Assembly: GCF_009827405.1 (NCBI RefSeq)
Contig: NZ_WTYY01000005.1
Coordinates: 62,001 to 126,000, forward strand
DNA: 64,000 nucleotides
Origin: Alteraurantiacibacter aestuarii
Lineage (GTDB): Bacteria > Pseudomonadota > Alphaproteobacteria > Sphingomonadales > Sphingomonadaceae
Direction of reading: 5' to 3'
The translations under genes and the position numbers were made by a program. Below the pieces are notes generated by a model. It worked only from the letters and a program-made list of their open reading frames with translations. It did not search any database and was not told where the DNA came from. Below, piece after piece: positions 24,448 through 33,997 of the stretch (its first letter is position 1; the number at the start of each line of letters is the position of its first letter).

Positions 24448-26133
24448 ATGGCTAACCCACGGGTGCTCTTGGTCGTGGGCGGAGGAATTGCCGCCTACAA
24501 ATCGTGCGAACTGGTGCGTCTCATCCGCAAGGGTGGGGCCGATGTCACCTGCGTGCTGACCAATGGCGGCTCGCAATTCGTCACGCCGATGAGCCTCGCC
24601 GCCCTGTCCGGCAACCAGGTCCACACCTCGCTGTGGGACCTGAAGAATGAGGCTGAGATCGGCCATATCCAGCTCAGCCGGGAGGCCGACCTGGTGGTGG
24701 TGTGCCCGGCCACGGCGGACCTGATGGCCAAGATGGCGGCGGGCATTGCCGATGATCTGGGCACCACGCTGATCCTTGCGACAGACAAGCCCGTGCTGGC
24801 TGTTCCGGCCATGAACGTGCGCATGTGGGAACATGAAGCGACGCAGCGCAACATCGCCTGGCTGATCGATGCCGGTGTGCGGGTGATGCAGCCTGACGAG
24901 GGCGAAATGGCCTGCGGCGAATTTGGCCCCGGCCGCCTCCCCGACCCGGAAATGGTGTGGCTGGAAATCGCCGACATGCTGGGGCTGGACCCCGGCGATG
25001 CGGGCCATGAACAGATCGCCGATTACCTGCGCAAGATGGCCGAGGCCGAGGTCGAGGACGAGGATGACGAGGAGGACAATCTCGGCTATGCTCCTACTCC
25101 CGCCAAGACCGGCGGTCTGGGCGGATTGATCGGATCGCTCATCCAGCGCTCCACCCCGCGCCGGATCGAGGATGACGAAACCACTTACGAGGATATGGCG
25201 GACCTGCCCGAAGCGGCCGAGCTGGACGATGGCGAGCCTTATATCGGCCCCGACCTGCCCGAGCCTGACCTGAGCGCGGGCGGCCCGGTGCTGGCCAGAA
25301 AGGGCGCCGCCGCCGCCGCTCCGCCGACAGACCGCGAAGCCATCAATCACGAGGTCAACGCCCGCCAGGCCGCGCCGCAGCCTTTCGATGGGGAAGACGC
25401 TGCTGCCCCGGTCGGCGCGCTGGCCAAAAGCATGGCAGACCCGCTTGATGGCCAGCCTGCGTTCGACGAAGATCCGGCCCACCGCCCGCTCTATGGCAAG
25501 CATGTGCTGATTACCGCCGGCCCGACGCATGAGCCGATCGATCCGGTGCGCTATCTCGCCAATCGCTCTTCAGGACGGCAGGGCTTCGCTATTGCCGAAG
25601 CGGCTGCGGCTGCCGGTGCGCGCGTCACGCTGGTGGCAGGCCCGGTCCATCTCGACACCCCGCCCGGCGTCGACCGCATCGATGTGGAAAGCGCCGAAGA
25701 CATGGCTGCGGCGGTCAAGAAGGCGCTGCCCGCCGACTGCGCGATCATGGTCGCTGCCGTGGCGGACTGGCGGACCAGGGATTATCAGGGTGAGAAGATC
25801 AAGAAGCGTGGATCGGCTCCGCCTTCGCTGATGCTCACCGAAAACCCCGATATTCTGGCGATGGTTTCCGCCAGTTCCAAGCGGCCCGACCTGCTGATCG
25901 GCTTTGCCGCCGAGACGGAGAACGTGGTCGAGAATGCGCGCAAGAAGCGCAAGAGCAAGGGCGTGGACTGGATTGTTGCCAACGATGTGTCTGGCGATGT
26001 GATGGGCGGGACCGAAAACAAGGTCCACATTATCCGTGAACGCAAGGTCGAGGATTGGGATCAGATGAGCAAGATGGATGTGGCATGGAAACTGGTCGAG
26101 AGAATCGCCGACCACCTGAACGCCCATGACTGA
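24448..26133 (+). CDS. coaBC: Bifunctional phosphopantothenoylcysteine decarboxylase/synthetase with a long acidic linker
   Basis: 561 aa from the ATG at 24448, against about 400 aa for typical CoaBC. The CoaC domain (residues about 1-185) has [14 protein letters not shown], the PAMN motif VPAMNVRMW and the active-site [11 protein letters not shown]. The CoaB domain (from about residue 347) starts [27 protein letters not shown] and keeps the KIKK lysine. Between them lies an insert of about 160 residues rich in Asp/Glu/Pro/Ala ([13 protein letters not shown] onward) containing [16 protein letters not shown]. It makes 4'-phosphopantetheine for CoA. dut overlaps its 3' end by 8 bp. Confidence 0.94.
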   Translation: MANPRVLLVVGGGIAAYKSCELVRLIRKGGADVTCVLTNGGSQFVTPMSLAALSGNQVHTSLWDLKNEAEIGHIQLSREADLVVVCPATADLMAKMAAGIADDLGTTLILATDKPVLAVPAMNVRMWEHEATQRNIAWLIDAGVRVMQPDEGEMACGEFGPGRLPDPEMVWLEIADMLGLDPGDAGHEQIADYLRKMAEAEVEDEDDEEDNLGYAPTPAKTGGLGGLIGSLIQRSTPRRIEDDETTYEDMADLPEAAELDDGEPYIGPDLPEPDLSAGGPVLARKGAAAAAPPTDREAINHEVNARQAAPQPFDGEDAAAPVGALAKSMADPLDGQPAFDEDPAHRPLYGKHVLITAGPTHEPIDPVRYLANRSSGRQGFAIAEAAAAAGARVTLVAGPVHLDTPPGVDRIDVESAEDMAAAVKKALPADCAIMVAAVADWRTRDYQGEKIKKRGSAPPSLMLTENPDILAMVSASSKRPDLLIGFAAETENVVENARKKRKSKGVDWIVANDVSGDVMGGTENKVHIIRERKVEDWDQMSKMDVAWKLVERIADHLNAHD

Positions 26134-26584
26134 GCGCGTCCCCGTGCGCATCAAGCGCCTGCCGCACAGCCACGGGCTGGATATGCCGGCCTACGCCACG
26201 CAAGGCGCGGCGGGCATGGATGTGCTGGCCGCAGAGGGCGTGATCCTGCGCCCCGGCACGCGCCACGCCGTCGCCACCGGTTTCGCCGTCGCCATTCCAT
26301 CGGGTTACGAGATTCAGGTGCGCCCAAGATCGGGCCTTGCGCTAAAGCATGGCATTACCGTCCCCAATACGCCGGGCACGGTGGACTCCGATTATCGCGG
26401 TGAAGTGAAGGTGATCCTGATCAACCATTCGGATGACAATTTCACCATCCAGCGCGGTGACCGCATCGCCCAGCTGGTCGTTTCCCCCGTCACGCTGGCG
26501 CGCTGGGAGGAAGTTGACGAACTGGACGATACCGCACGCGGCGCCGGTGGCTTTGGGTCCACCGGCGGCCACGCGTCGCTTTAG
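26126..26584 (+). CDS. dut: dUTP diphosphatase
   Basis: 152 aa homotrimeric dUTPase that keeps uracil out of DNA and supplies dUMP. The five motifs are present: [45 protein letters not shown] and the C-terminal P-loop-like [10 protein letters not shown]. The ATG overlaps the coaBC stop, an arrangement common in bacteria. It converges on the esterase gene at 26592. Confidence 0.97.
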   Translation: MTERVPVRIKRLPHSHGLDMPAYATQGAAGMDVLAAEGVILRPGTRHAVATGFAVAIPSGYEIQVRPRSGLALKHGITVPNTPGTVDSDYRGEVKVILINHSDDNFTIQRGDRIAQLVVSPVTLARWEEVDELDDTARGAGGFGSTGGHASL

Positions 26585-26591
26585 GCAAGGC

Positions 26592-27551
26592 TCAGGAAAG
26601 CCCCCGCATCCACGCCAGGAACGGGCCGGAAAGGCTCTCGTCAACCGAACCGATGCTTGCGCCTTCGGTCATGTGGTTGTGGTCCTTCAGCATCAGCACC
26701 ATCGGGCAATTGGTGTCGCTGTCCACCGCGCACAGCCGCTGCTGCGCGGCTTCAGCGAATGTGTGGAACATGTCCGGGTCATATTCGGCATAGCCCAGCA
26801 TCAGCGGAATGGTGCTGGCACCCAGTCGATCGATCACCGGCCCCATCGTCTGCAATGATGCATCGGTGCCATAATAGGCATGCGGTTCTGCGGCCATTTC
26901 CGCCGCATAGGCGGGAGACAGCAGCAGCGCTCCCTTGACGGATGCAGCCTCCGCGCCCTGTAAATCCGTATGCTGGACATAGTCGGCCACATGGTCGGCC
27001 CCTGCCGAATGGCCCCACAGCACGATATTGTCCGGATCGCCGCCATATTGGGCGATATTGTCGCGCACCCACTGAATCGCGGCGGCCAGATCATTGCGCG
27101 CGGCGGGGAAGGCGGCGGCGGGGGCGAGGCGATAATCGATGTTCACGCCCACCATGCCATTGCGCGCGGCCCATGCGGTGGCGCTTTGCGGGTAGTAAGC
27201 ACCCACCTTGCTGCCGCCGACAAAGCCGCCGCCGTGGACATACAGCAGCACGGGACGCCGCTCACCCTCTGCCGCAGCGTTGAGCGTATAGACGTCGAGG
27301 ATCTGCGCGGGATCGCTGCCATAGGCGACATTCTCGGCAATCGAGACATCGTCATAAGGCGGTGCGGGCACCAGCGGGGCAAAGATATCGAAGCTGGCCG
27401 GATCGATCACCTGGCCTGCCGCGCGAATTTGCGCAGCCTGTTCCTCGGGCACGCCGGGATAGCTGACCTGCTCATCGGCTGCGGGCTGCTCTGCCGCCTC
27501 CCCGCAGGACATCAGTGCCATTGCCGCTGCAGCGACCAGAATCATACGCAT
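26592..27551 (-). CDS. Alpha/beta hydrolase lipoprotein (HSL/carboxylesterase type)
   Basis: 319 aa from the ATG at 27551 with a GGAGAG ribosome site. A signal peptide ends in a lipobox-like ALMSC, so it is probably lipid-anchored. The oxyanion motif YVHGGGFVGGS, nucleophile elbow LWGHSAGADHVADY (Ser), the acid region YAEYDPDMF and the His in KDHNHMTEG complete a hydrolase triad of the hormone-sensitive-lipase/BD-FAE class. It likely acts on short-chain esters in the envelope; the substrate is unknown. Confidence 0.87.
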   Translation of the reverse strand: MRMILVAAAAMALMSCGEAAEQPAADEQVSYPGVPEEQAAQIRAAGQVIDPASFDIFAPLVPAPPYDDVSIAENVAYGSDPAQILDVYTLNAAAEGERRPVLLYVHGGGFVGGSKVGAYYPQSATAWAARNGMVGVNIDYRLAPAAAFPAARNDLAAAIQWVRDNIAQYGGDPDNIVLWGHSAGADHVADYVQHTDLQGAEAASVKGALLLSPAYAAEMAAEPHAYYGTDASLQTMGPVIDRLGASTIPLMLGYAEYDPDMFHTFAEAAQQRLCAVDSDTNCPMVLMLKDHNHMTEGASIGSVDESLSGPFLAWMRGLS

Positions 27552-27620
27552 CGCATTCTCTCCCCATTTCCCATTGGCGCGCAGATTGACGCAAATGGCC
27601 CGGAAAGAAAAGGCGGCCAC

Positions 27621-27665
27621 AAAAAAGGCGGGCCTGCCGCCCCGAAAAGGAGAGGAAGGCCCGCC
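27621..27665 (-). terminator. Intrinsic terminator after the DUF4136 lipoprotein gene
   Basis: On the minus strand GGCGGGCCT, a loop of about 21 nt, then AGGCCCGCC followed by TTTTTT. It lies 45 bp past the stop at 27710 and upstream of the esterase gene, separating the two. Confidence 0.85.
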
Positions 27666-27709
27666 CGACGTCCCCGGAGCCATGCTCCGAAGTCTGGTGT
27701 CTGGTTTGT

Positions 27710-28423
27710 CTAGTCGCGGCTGTCGCGGCGCACCGGCTGGTCTTCCGGCGCGATGGAGATGCGCACCGTCTCACCCGAATTGCCGGGGAAATCGGTAAAC
27801 ATCGCCTCGATCAGATTGGGCACCAGATATTGCAGCCGGTCGGTGGTCGAAACCGCCTCTGCACTGCCTTCGAACAGGCGTTCACCCGTCTGGCCATCGT
27901 CGATCTTCAGCTCAATGCCGCTGGTGAAGATGGTGTAGCTTTCCACGTCGGAGCGACCGAATAGATCGTCCTGAAAGCCGTAACCCCAGTGGCGATTGGG
28001 CACATAGGCCACGCGCGCCTGACCGGTCCGGTCACGGTAGATGATCGGTGAATAGCTGTACCACGGGCTGTAGAAGGGATCGCGATAGCGCAGGCCTGAC
28101 GAGCGAACGCGCTCGCGCCCGTTATCCACCCCGTAATCGAAACGCACCAGCAGCGTGGCCTGTTCGGGAGATGCGGCCTGGGTGTATCCCAGCGCGGCCA
28201 TCTGGGCCTCGACCTGATCGGCATAGAGTGCGAACTCCAGCCCGCCGGCCAGCGCCGGATCATCCGCCACAACCGCGAAGGTCTGGCCCTGCGGGGCGGG
28301 AAGTTGTGATTGAAAGCGCGATACGTCGGCGCGGAAAGGGGTGGCGCATGCGGCCAGCGCACCCAGCATCAGCGGCACCGCTGCCAGCTTCAAACCGCGC
28401 GTAAGCTTGCTGAATATGGACAT
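27710..28423 (-). CDS. DUF4136 family lipoprotein
   Basis: 237 aa from the ATG at 28423 (AGAGAG ribosome site). The signal peptide ends GALAACAT, a clear lipobox. The mature part, FRADVSRFQSQLPAPQGQTF onward, then VEAQMAALGYTQAASPEQATLLVRFDYGV and repeated aromatic loops (RDPFYSPWYSYSP), fits the DUF4136 pattern of outer-membrane-associated lipoproteins. The exact role is unknown. Monocistronic with its own terminator. Confidence 0.85.
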   Translation of the reverse strand: MSIFSKLTRGLKLAAVPLMLGALAACATPFRADVSRFQSQLPAPQGQTFAVVADDPALAGGLEFALYADQVEAQMAALGYTQAASPEQATLLVRFDYGVDNGRERVRSSGLRYRDPFYSPWYSYSPIIYRDRTGQARVAYVPNRHWGYGFQDDLFGRSDVESYTIFTSGIELKIDDGQTGERLFEGSAEAVSTTDRLQYLVPNLIEAMFTDFPGNSGETVRISIAPEDQPVRRDSRD

Positions 28424-28587
28424 GGTATTTCTCTCTGTAGATCCGGGCTGCACACCCGGATGCGACCTTGTTCTGAAGACGTGAGTCTTCATCATGGGAC
28501 GCGCAATAGCAAGCGCGGCCTGAACCGCGATTGAATGGGTTTTCAATGAAAACCTAGCAATAACAGCGCCTTCAGCGCTCCGGCGAG

Positions 28588-29631
28588 CTACCCGCGGATC
28601 AGGCCCAGCGCATCATAGGCGGCCTTGAGCGTGGGAGAGGCAATCTCACGCGCCTGTGCAGCGCCTCTGGCCAGAATCGCATCGAGCGATTCCCGGTCCG
28701 ATTTCAGCTCCACAAAGCGGCTGCGGATCGGGCCCAGCGTGGACACCATCAGCTCCGCCAGCGCAGGCTTGAACGCGCCGAAGCCCTGCCCGCCATATTG
28801 CGCCAGCACCTGCTCCGCCTCGATATCCGCCAGAGCGGCAAAGATGGTGACGAGGTTGAGCGCCTCGGGCCGATCGGCGAGGCCCGCCAGTTCGCCGGGC
28901 AGGGGCTCGGGATCGGTCTTGGCCTTTTTCACCTTCTTCGCCATCAGATCCTCATCATCGGTCAGATTGATGCGGCTCATGTCGGAAGGATCGGACTTGC
29001 TCATCTTGGCGCTGCCATCGCGCAGCGACATGATGCGCGCGGCAGAGGGCGGAATATAGGGATCGGGCAGGGTGAAAACGCCCGCCACGTCCTGGTTCTG
29101 ATCGGCATAGCCGGGCACGAAATCGACGTTGAACTTCTGCGCGATGTCGCGCGCCAGTTCCAGATGCTGCTTCTGGTCTTCGCCCACGGGAACATGGGTG
29201 GCCTGATACAGCAGCACGTCCGCTGCCTGCAGCACGGGATAGGTGAACAGCGCCACGCTGGCGCCTTCGCGGTTCTTGCCCGATTTGTCCTTGAACTGCG
29301 TCATCCGGCTCAACCAGCCCATCCGCGCAGTTCCCGTCAGCAGCCATTGTAGCTCCGCATGGGCAGGCACCTGCGCCTGGTTGAACAGGATCGAGCGCTG
29401 CGGATCGACGCCGCAGGCCACCAGCGCCGCAGTCATTTCCAGCGTGGCCGACTTCAGCTCCGCCGGGTCATGCGGCATGGATATGGCGTGCAGATCCGCC
29501 AGGAAGAACAGGCACTGGCCATTGCCAGACGCGGTGATTTCTTCCTGCATGCGCACCCAGTTACGGATCGCGCCCAGGTAATTTCCCAGATGAAGCGAAC
29601 CAGTGGGCTGAATGCCGGATACAACGCGCAT
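28588..29631 (-). CDS. trpS: Tryptophanyl-tRNA synthetase
   Basis: 347 aa class I synthetase. The N-terminal GIQPTGSLHLGNYLGAIRNW contains the HIGH-equivalent HLGN, and SLRDGSAKMSKSDPSD contains KMSKS. Length and ends are normal. ATG at 29631, 13 bp after the murJ stop, so murJ-trpS form an operon. No T-box-like leader was seen. Confidence 0.96.
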   Translation of the reverse strand: MRVVSGIQPTGSLHLGNYLGAIRNWVRMQEEITASGNGQCLFFLADLHAISMPHDPAELKSATLEMTAALVACGVDPQRSILFNQAQVPAHAELQWLLTGTARMGWLSRMTQFKDKSGKNREGASVALFTYPVLQAADVLLYQATHVPVGEDQKQHLELARDIAQKFNVDFVPGYADQNQDVAGVFTLPDPYIPPSAARIMSLRDGSAKMSKSDPSDMSRINLTDDEDLMAKKVKKAKTDPEPLPGELAGLADRPEALNLVTIFAALADIEAEQVLAQYGGQGFGAFKPALAELMVSTLGPIRSRFVELKSDRESLDAILARGAAQAREIASPTLKAAYDALGLIRG

Positions 29632-29644
29632 GATATGTCCTGAA

Positions 29645-31249
29645 TTATTCCTGTGGCTTGGGATCGGCGGCGGCTGCCGCCTTGGGCTTGCGCCGTAGCT
29701 GAGCGATCAGGTCCTTGTCGAGCGCGCCGAGCAGATAGGCGAAGACGAAGAAGGTGATCGCGCCCGATGTAACCAGCCCGCCCAGCGCCAGCACACGGGC
29801 CACCACGCTGCCTGACCAGTAGGGTTGCAGCAGAGGCACTAGAAACCACAGCAGCGCCGCCATTACCGCGCAGGCCAGAGCCTGCCGCATGATCCGCCCG
29901 AGCAATTTCCTGCTGACATCGAACCAGCCGCGGATGTGCAGGATGGTCATCAGGGTCGCCACGTTGAGCGAGGAGGTGATGGCGGTGGCTGCCGCCAGCC
30001 CGACAATGCCGAACCGCGGCACGACATAGAAGTTGAGCGCAATGTTGAATGTCAGCGCTCCGGCGGCGACGAACACCGGCGTGCGCGTATCCTCGCGGCT
30101 GAAGAAGGCGGGCTGGAACACCTTGACCAGCACATAGGCAGGCAGGCCCGCCACCAGCGCCATGACGATATTGCCCATGATCGCGGTATCGGCTGCGGTC
30201 ATCTTGCCGCCCTGGAAAATGCCGGTGGTGAAGGCCGGGGCGCAGATCGCCAGCGCAACGGCGGACGGCAGGCACAGCAGCATGGCGATCTCCACCGCAT
30301 TGCTTTGCAGGCGCTGCGCTTCGGACTTGTTGTCCGCCTGGATATGGCGCGCCAGCATCGGCAGGATTGCCGTGCCCAGCGCAATGCCGAAAATGCCCAG
30401 CGGCATCTGGTTGAGCCGGTCTGCCAGCTTGAGCAGGGTGAGCGAGCCCTGCGGCAGGCTGGTGGCAAAGAAGGTGTCGACCAGCTGGCTGATCTGGTAA
30501 ATCCCCGCGCCAAAGGTGGCGGGCAGGATCAGCATGCCCATGCGTTTCACATCGGGCGTGATCTTCGGCAGATGCACCTTGAAACGTACGCCTGCCTTGC
30601 GTGTGGCCCAGAACATGTAGAGCAGCTGCACCACACCGGCCAGCGCCAGCGCGATTGCCTGCGCATAGGCCACCGCCACATCGCCGCCGCCGATATTCTC
30701 CCGCCAGTACCAGCCGGCCAGAATGCCGGTGATCAGCGTGATGTTGAGCAGCACGGGAACAATGGCGCCGGGCGCGAACTTTGACCGCGCATTGAGCACG
30801 CCCGACAGCATCGCCACAAGGCTCACCAGCCCCAGATATGGGAAGGTGATGGTCGAAAGGTTGGTCGCCAGTTCAAACTTGCCGGGCACGTTCTGATATT
30901 CGCGGGCCAGCGCCCACACGATGCCGGGCATGACGATCATGCAGATCGCGGAAAAGCCCAGCAGCACCCAGACGAAGATCGCCAGCACGTCACTGGCGAA
31001 TTTCTGCGCCGCCGCGCCATCGTCGTCCTCGCCCAGTCGGCGGGTGTACATCGGCACGAAGGCGACCGAGAAGGCGCCTTCTGCAAACAGGCGGCGGAAG
31101 GTGTTGGGCAGGGTGAAGGCCAGCTGCCAGGCATCGGCCGCCATCCCTGCGCCAAGCACGCGCGCCACCAGCATGTCTCGGGCAAAGCCGAACACGCGGC
31201 TGACTGCTGTCAGTCCGCCGATCGTGCCGACATTCCTGACCAGGCTCAT
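29645..31249 (-). CDS. murJ: Lipid II flippase MurJ
   Basis: 534 aa MOP-family protein with about 14 helices. The N-terminus SLVRNVGTIGGLTAVSRVFG, FARDMLVARVLGAG is characteristic, with conserved Arg and Asp residues lining the cavity, and LPNTFRRLFAEGAFSVAFVPMY follows. It moves the peptidoglycan precursor lipid II across the inner membrane. It lies between secB (upstream, 27-bp gap) and trpS, all minus strand. Confidence 0.95.
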   Translation of the reverse strand: MSLVRNVGTIGGLTAVSRVFGFARDMLVARVLGAGMAADAWQLAFTLPNTFRRLFAEGAFSVAFVPMYTRRLGEDDDGAAAQKFASDVLAIFVWVLLGFSAICMIVMPGIVWALAREYQNVPGKFELATNLSTITFPYLGLVSLVAMLSGVLNARSKFAPGAIVPVLLNITLITGILAGWYWRENIGGGDVAVAYAQAIALALAGVVQLLYMFWATRKAGVRFKVHLPKITPDVKRMGMLILPATFGAGIYQISQLVDTFFATSLPQGSLTLLKLADRLNQMPLGIFGIALGTAILPMLARHIQADNKSEAQRLQSNAVEIAMLLCLPSAVALAICAPAFTTGIFQGGKMTAADTAIMGNIVMALVAGLPAYVLVKVFQPAFFSREDTRTPVFVAAGALTFNIALNFYVVPRFGIVGLAAATAITSSLNVATLMTILHIRGWFDVSRKLLGRIMRQALACAVMAALLWFLVPLLQPYWSGSVVARVLALGGLVTSGAITFFVFAYLLGALDKDLIAQLRRKPKAAAAADPKPQE

Positions 31250-31276
31250 TGCAGCTGGCCCGCCATCAGGTCCGGA

Positions 31277-31816
31277 TCAGTTCTCGTCGCCGGTGGGGGC
31301 AGCAGCCTCGCCGCCAGCCTGCGCAGCATCCTGCGCCTGCTTGTTGCGCAGCTGGTTGATGTACAGGCCGTTGAAATCGATCGGATCGAGCAGCAGCGGC
31401 GCAAAACCGGCATCGCGCACCGCATCGGCAATCACCCGGCGGGCGAAGGGGAACAGGATGCGCGGCGCTTCGGCATAGGTGAAGGCGTGCATCTGGTCTT
31501 CAGGCATGTTGCGCATGCCCACCAGCCCGCAGAAGGCCAGTTCCACGATATAGGCAATGCCCTCGGCAGTCTTGGCGGTGGCGGAAATCTTCAGTTCCAC
31601 CTCGGACACTTCCTCGTTCACCTTGCGCGCGGCAATGTTGAACTGCACGTCCATTTCCGGCTGGCTGTTCCACTGGAAGCTTTCGGGAGCCTTGGGATTC
31701 TCTACCGAAAGGTCCTTCACATATTGCGAGATAACGCCGGCCACAGGCTGGGTATCCGCGCCATTGGCAGCAGGATTGGTGTTGAGATTGGTGAGAACGT
31801 CGCCTTCTTCGGCCAT
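31277..31816 (-). CDS. secB: Protein-export chaperone SecB
   Basis: 179 aa from the ATG at 31816. QYVKDLSVENPKAPESFQW and the long beta region with EVELKISATAKTAEGIAYIVELAFCG are typical. It holds preproteins unfolded and delivers them to SecA. The C-terminal tail is Ala/Gly-rich with an acidic end. It is first in a secB-murJ-trpS run and diverges from the Tim44 gene. Confidence 0.94.
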   Translation of the reverse strand: MAEEGDVLTNLNTNPAANGADTQPVAGVISQYVKDLSVENPKAPESFQWNSQPEMDVQFNIAARKVNEEVSEVELKISATAKTAEGIAYIVELAFCGLVGMRNMPEDQMHAFTYAEAPRILFPFARRVIADAVRDAGFAPLLLDPIDFNGLYINQLRNKQAQDAAQAGGEAAAPTGDEN

Positions 31817-31920
31817 GATTATCGTCTTTCGTAACGCTTGTGCCGCGCGTGGTGGCGGCGCTGGATGAATGGTTATCGCACTGGCTGGCGCGCCTAGCAC
31901 CCGCGCGCCGCGCCCGCAAT

Positions 31921-31956
31921 GTCGGGAGTTGGGTCGGGAGTTGGGTCAGGAGTTGG
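31921..31956. repeat. 12-bp tandem repeat x3
   Basis: GTCGGGAGTTGG at 31921-31932 and 31933-31944, then GTCAGGAGTTGG at 31945-31956. It sits in the 298-bp divergent spacer between secB and the Tim44-domain gene. The rest of that spacer is AT-richer toward the Tim44 side; no promoter is clear. Confidence 0.9.
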
Positions 31957-32114
31957 GCTATTCAGCCTGTATTATGCCCGATTGTTGCAGCTTTGATCCG
32001 CCTCGCGGTTTTGTTACCGGATTGGTCGTTGTCCATTTGTAATTGAACCCTATCTGGGTCACAATTGCATTGTTTGCGGCAGATAGCAGAAAATCGCCGC
32101 TCGCGAATCGGGAA

Positions 32115-32774
32115 ATGCCTGTGATTGTTGAAATTGTCATCCTCGCCATGATCGCTGCCTTTTTGGGCATGCGACTCTATTCCGTGCTTGGCCGCCGTGC
32201 AGAGCATGAGGAAGAAATCGTGCCCAAGGGATATGAGCTGGGAGAGGAGCGCCAACCGCAAAGCGCGCCCGCGCCAGTGGCAGAGCTGGTGCGCAATGAA
32301 CGCCAGATCGCCGGTTTCCCGCCCGCCATCGAACAGGGCCTGCGCGAAATTTCCGCCGTGGATCGCCGGTTCGACCTGCTGACCTTCCTCGAAGGTGCCA
32401 AGGGCGCCTATGGCATGGTGCTGGAAGCTTTCTGGCGCGGTGACAAGGAAGAGCTGAAACAGCTGTGCGACGATGATGTCTATGCCAGCTTCGTGGCCGC
32501 CATCGATGCCCGCGAAAAAGCCGGTGAAACGCTGGAGAACCGGCTGGTGCGGATTGAGGATACTACGGTCCATTCAGCCGTGCTGGAAGGCCGGATGGCG
32601 CGTATCGCCGTTCGCTTCGTAGCCGATATTGCCGCCCTCACCCGCGACAAGGATGGCAATATGATCGGCGGATCGCTGGATGATGCCGTGGAGAGCCGCG
32701 ATATCTGGACCTTCAGCCGCGACGTTCGCAGTGCTGATCCCGATTGGCTGCTCGACGAAACCGACGCCGCTTGA
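32115..32774 (+). CDS. Tim44/TimA-domain membrane-anchored protein
   Basis: 219 aa from the ATG at 32115 (MPVIVEIVILAMIAAFLGMR), where one membrane helix is followed by RLYSVLGRRAEHEEE, an N-terminus typical of alphaproteobacterial Tim44-like proteins. The C-terminal Tim44 domain (about residues 75-210) includes FLEGAKGAYGMVLEAFWRGD. Mitochondrial Tim44 helps import at the membrane; the bacterial role is uncertain. The mltA start lies 17 bp downstream. The ribosome site is poor, so an upstream start (to 32043) is possible. Confidence 0.88.
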   Translation: MPVIVEIVILAMIAAFLGMRLYSVLGRRAEHEEEIVPKGYELGEERQPQSAPAPVAELVRNERQIAGFPPAIEQGLREISAVDRRFDLLTFLEGAKGAYGMVLEAFWRGDKEELKQLCDDDVYASFVAAIDAREKAGETLENRLVRIEDTTVHSAVLEGRMARIAVRFVADIAALTRDKDGNMIGGSLDDAVESRDIWTFSRDVRSADPDWLLDETDAA

Positions 32775-32791
32775 GACGAGGAGCGCGGGTG

Positions 32792-33997
32792 ATGCCACAC
32801 GCGCGCCTTTCCCTGCCAAAGAAGTCCCTTGCCACGGCAATGTCGCTGGCCCTGCTGGCCGCTTGCGCCAGCCTGGTGCCCGGCGGCAGGCCCGCTACCG
32901 GTCCCGCTGCTCCTGCTGGCGCATCGGCTGCGCTGCTGGGTGTTGCGCGCGGTCCGGCGATTGTCAGCTTTGGCCTGCTGCCGCGTGACAGTGCCGATGC
33001 GCTGGATGCCTTCACCCAAAGCTGCGGCGTCGTCACCAGCCGCCAGGATGCCTCTGGCCTCACCCGCCCCACCGATTGGCAGCCTTCCTGTCGCAGCGCC
33101 GCCGCATGGCCGCGCACGGAGGCTGCGCGCTTCTTCGAAACCTATTTTGAGGCTGCGCGCGTGGGCGATGGCGCGGCCTTTGCCACCGGTTATTTTGAGC
33201 CCGAGATCAGCGGTTCGCGCACGCGCCGTGTGGGATTTGACGTGCCTGTCTACCGCGTCCCCGATGATCTGGTCCGTGCATGGCCGGACGGCGTGCCGGA
33301 AGGTGAGCGGACAGGGCGTGCGCCTCTGGGCCGCTACGATGCCAGCGGCAATTTCGTGGAATATTACACCCGCGCCCAGATCGAGGATGGCGCATTGGCC
33401 GGGCGCGGGCTGGAAATCGCCTGGGCGGCAGACCCGGTGGAATTCTTCTTCCTGCAGGTGCAGGGGTCCGGCCGCCTGATCACGCCGGAAGGCGACGTGA
33501 TCCGCATCGGCTATGCCGGGCAGAACGGCCACGGCTACACCGGCATTGGCGGGGTGATGCGCGAACGCGGGCTGCTGGGCGAAGGCCCCGGCAAATATGC
33601 CGGATCGATGCAGGGCATCATGCAATATATCCGCGAAAACCCCGAAGATGGCGCCGCGCTGATGCGCCTCAATGAAAGCTGGGTGTTCTTTACCGAACTG
33701 ACCGGCGATGGTCCGCTGGGCTCCATCGGCGTGCCCGTGCGCGGGGAAAGCTCGGTCGCGGTGGACCCGAAATTCGTGCCCTATGGTGCGCCCGTGTTCC
33801 TGTCCACTGACCGCGTGGAAGCGCGCGGATTATGGGTGGCGCAGGATACCGGCGGAGCCATTCGCGGTGCCAACAGGTTTGACACATTCTGGGGTGCAGG
33901 CGATCAGGCGCGAGAGATTGCCGGCGGCATGAGCGCGCGTGGTGAAGCCACTATCTTCCTGCCGCGCGGGACGCTGGACCGACTGGGCGTACGATGA
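32792..33997 (+). CDS. mltA: Membrane-bound lytic murein transglycosylase A
   Basis: 401 aa from the ATG at 32792 with a GAGGAG ribosome site; GTG at 32789 is an alternative. The lipobox LALLAAC places it in the envelope, probably the outer membrane. MltA features include GYFEPEISGSR, FFFLQVQGSGRLITPEG, and the C-terminal 3D domain AVDPKFVPYGAPVF, GLWVAQDTGGAIRGANRFDTFWG with catalytic Asp residues. It cleaves peptidoglycan to 1,6-anhydromuropeptides. smr overlaps its stop by 4 bp. Confidence 0.94.
   Translation: MPHARLSLPKKSLATAMSLALLAACASLVPGGRPATGPAAPAGASAALLGVARGPAIVSFGLLPRDSADALDAFTQSCGVVTSRQDASGLTRPTDWQPSCRSAAAWPRTEAARFFETYFEAARVGDGAAFATGYFEPEISGSRTRRVGFDVPVYRVPDDLVRAWPDGVPEGERTGRAPLGRYDASGNFVEYYTRAQIEDGALAGRGLEIAWAADPVEFFFLQVQGSGRLITPEGDVIRIGYAGQNGHGYTGIGGVMRERGLLGEGPGKYAGSMQGIMQYIRENPEDGAALMRLNESWVFFTELTGDGPLGSIGVPVRGESSVAVDPKFVPYGAPVFLSTDRVEARGLWVAQDTGGAIRGANRFDTFWGAGDQAREIAGGMSARGEATIFLPRGTLDRLGVR

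Noticed and set aside
25003-25485. CoaBC insert as an intein
   Set aside because: It lacks the Cys/Ser first residue, His-Asn end and homing-endonuclease motifs; the sequence is low-complexity acidic.
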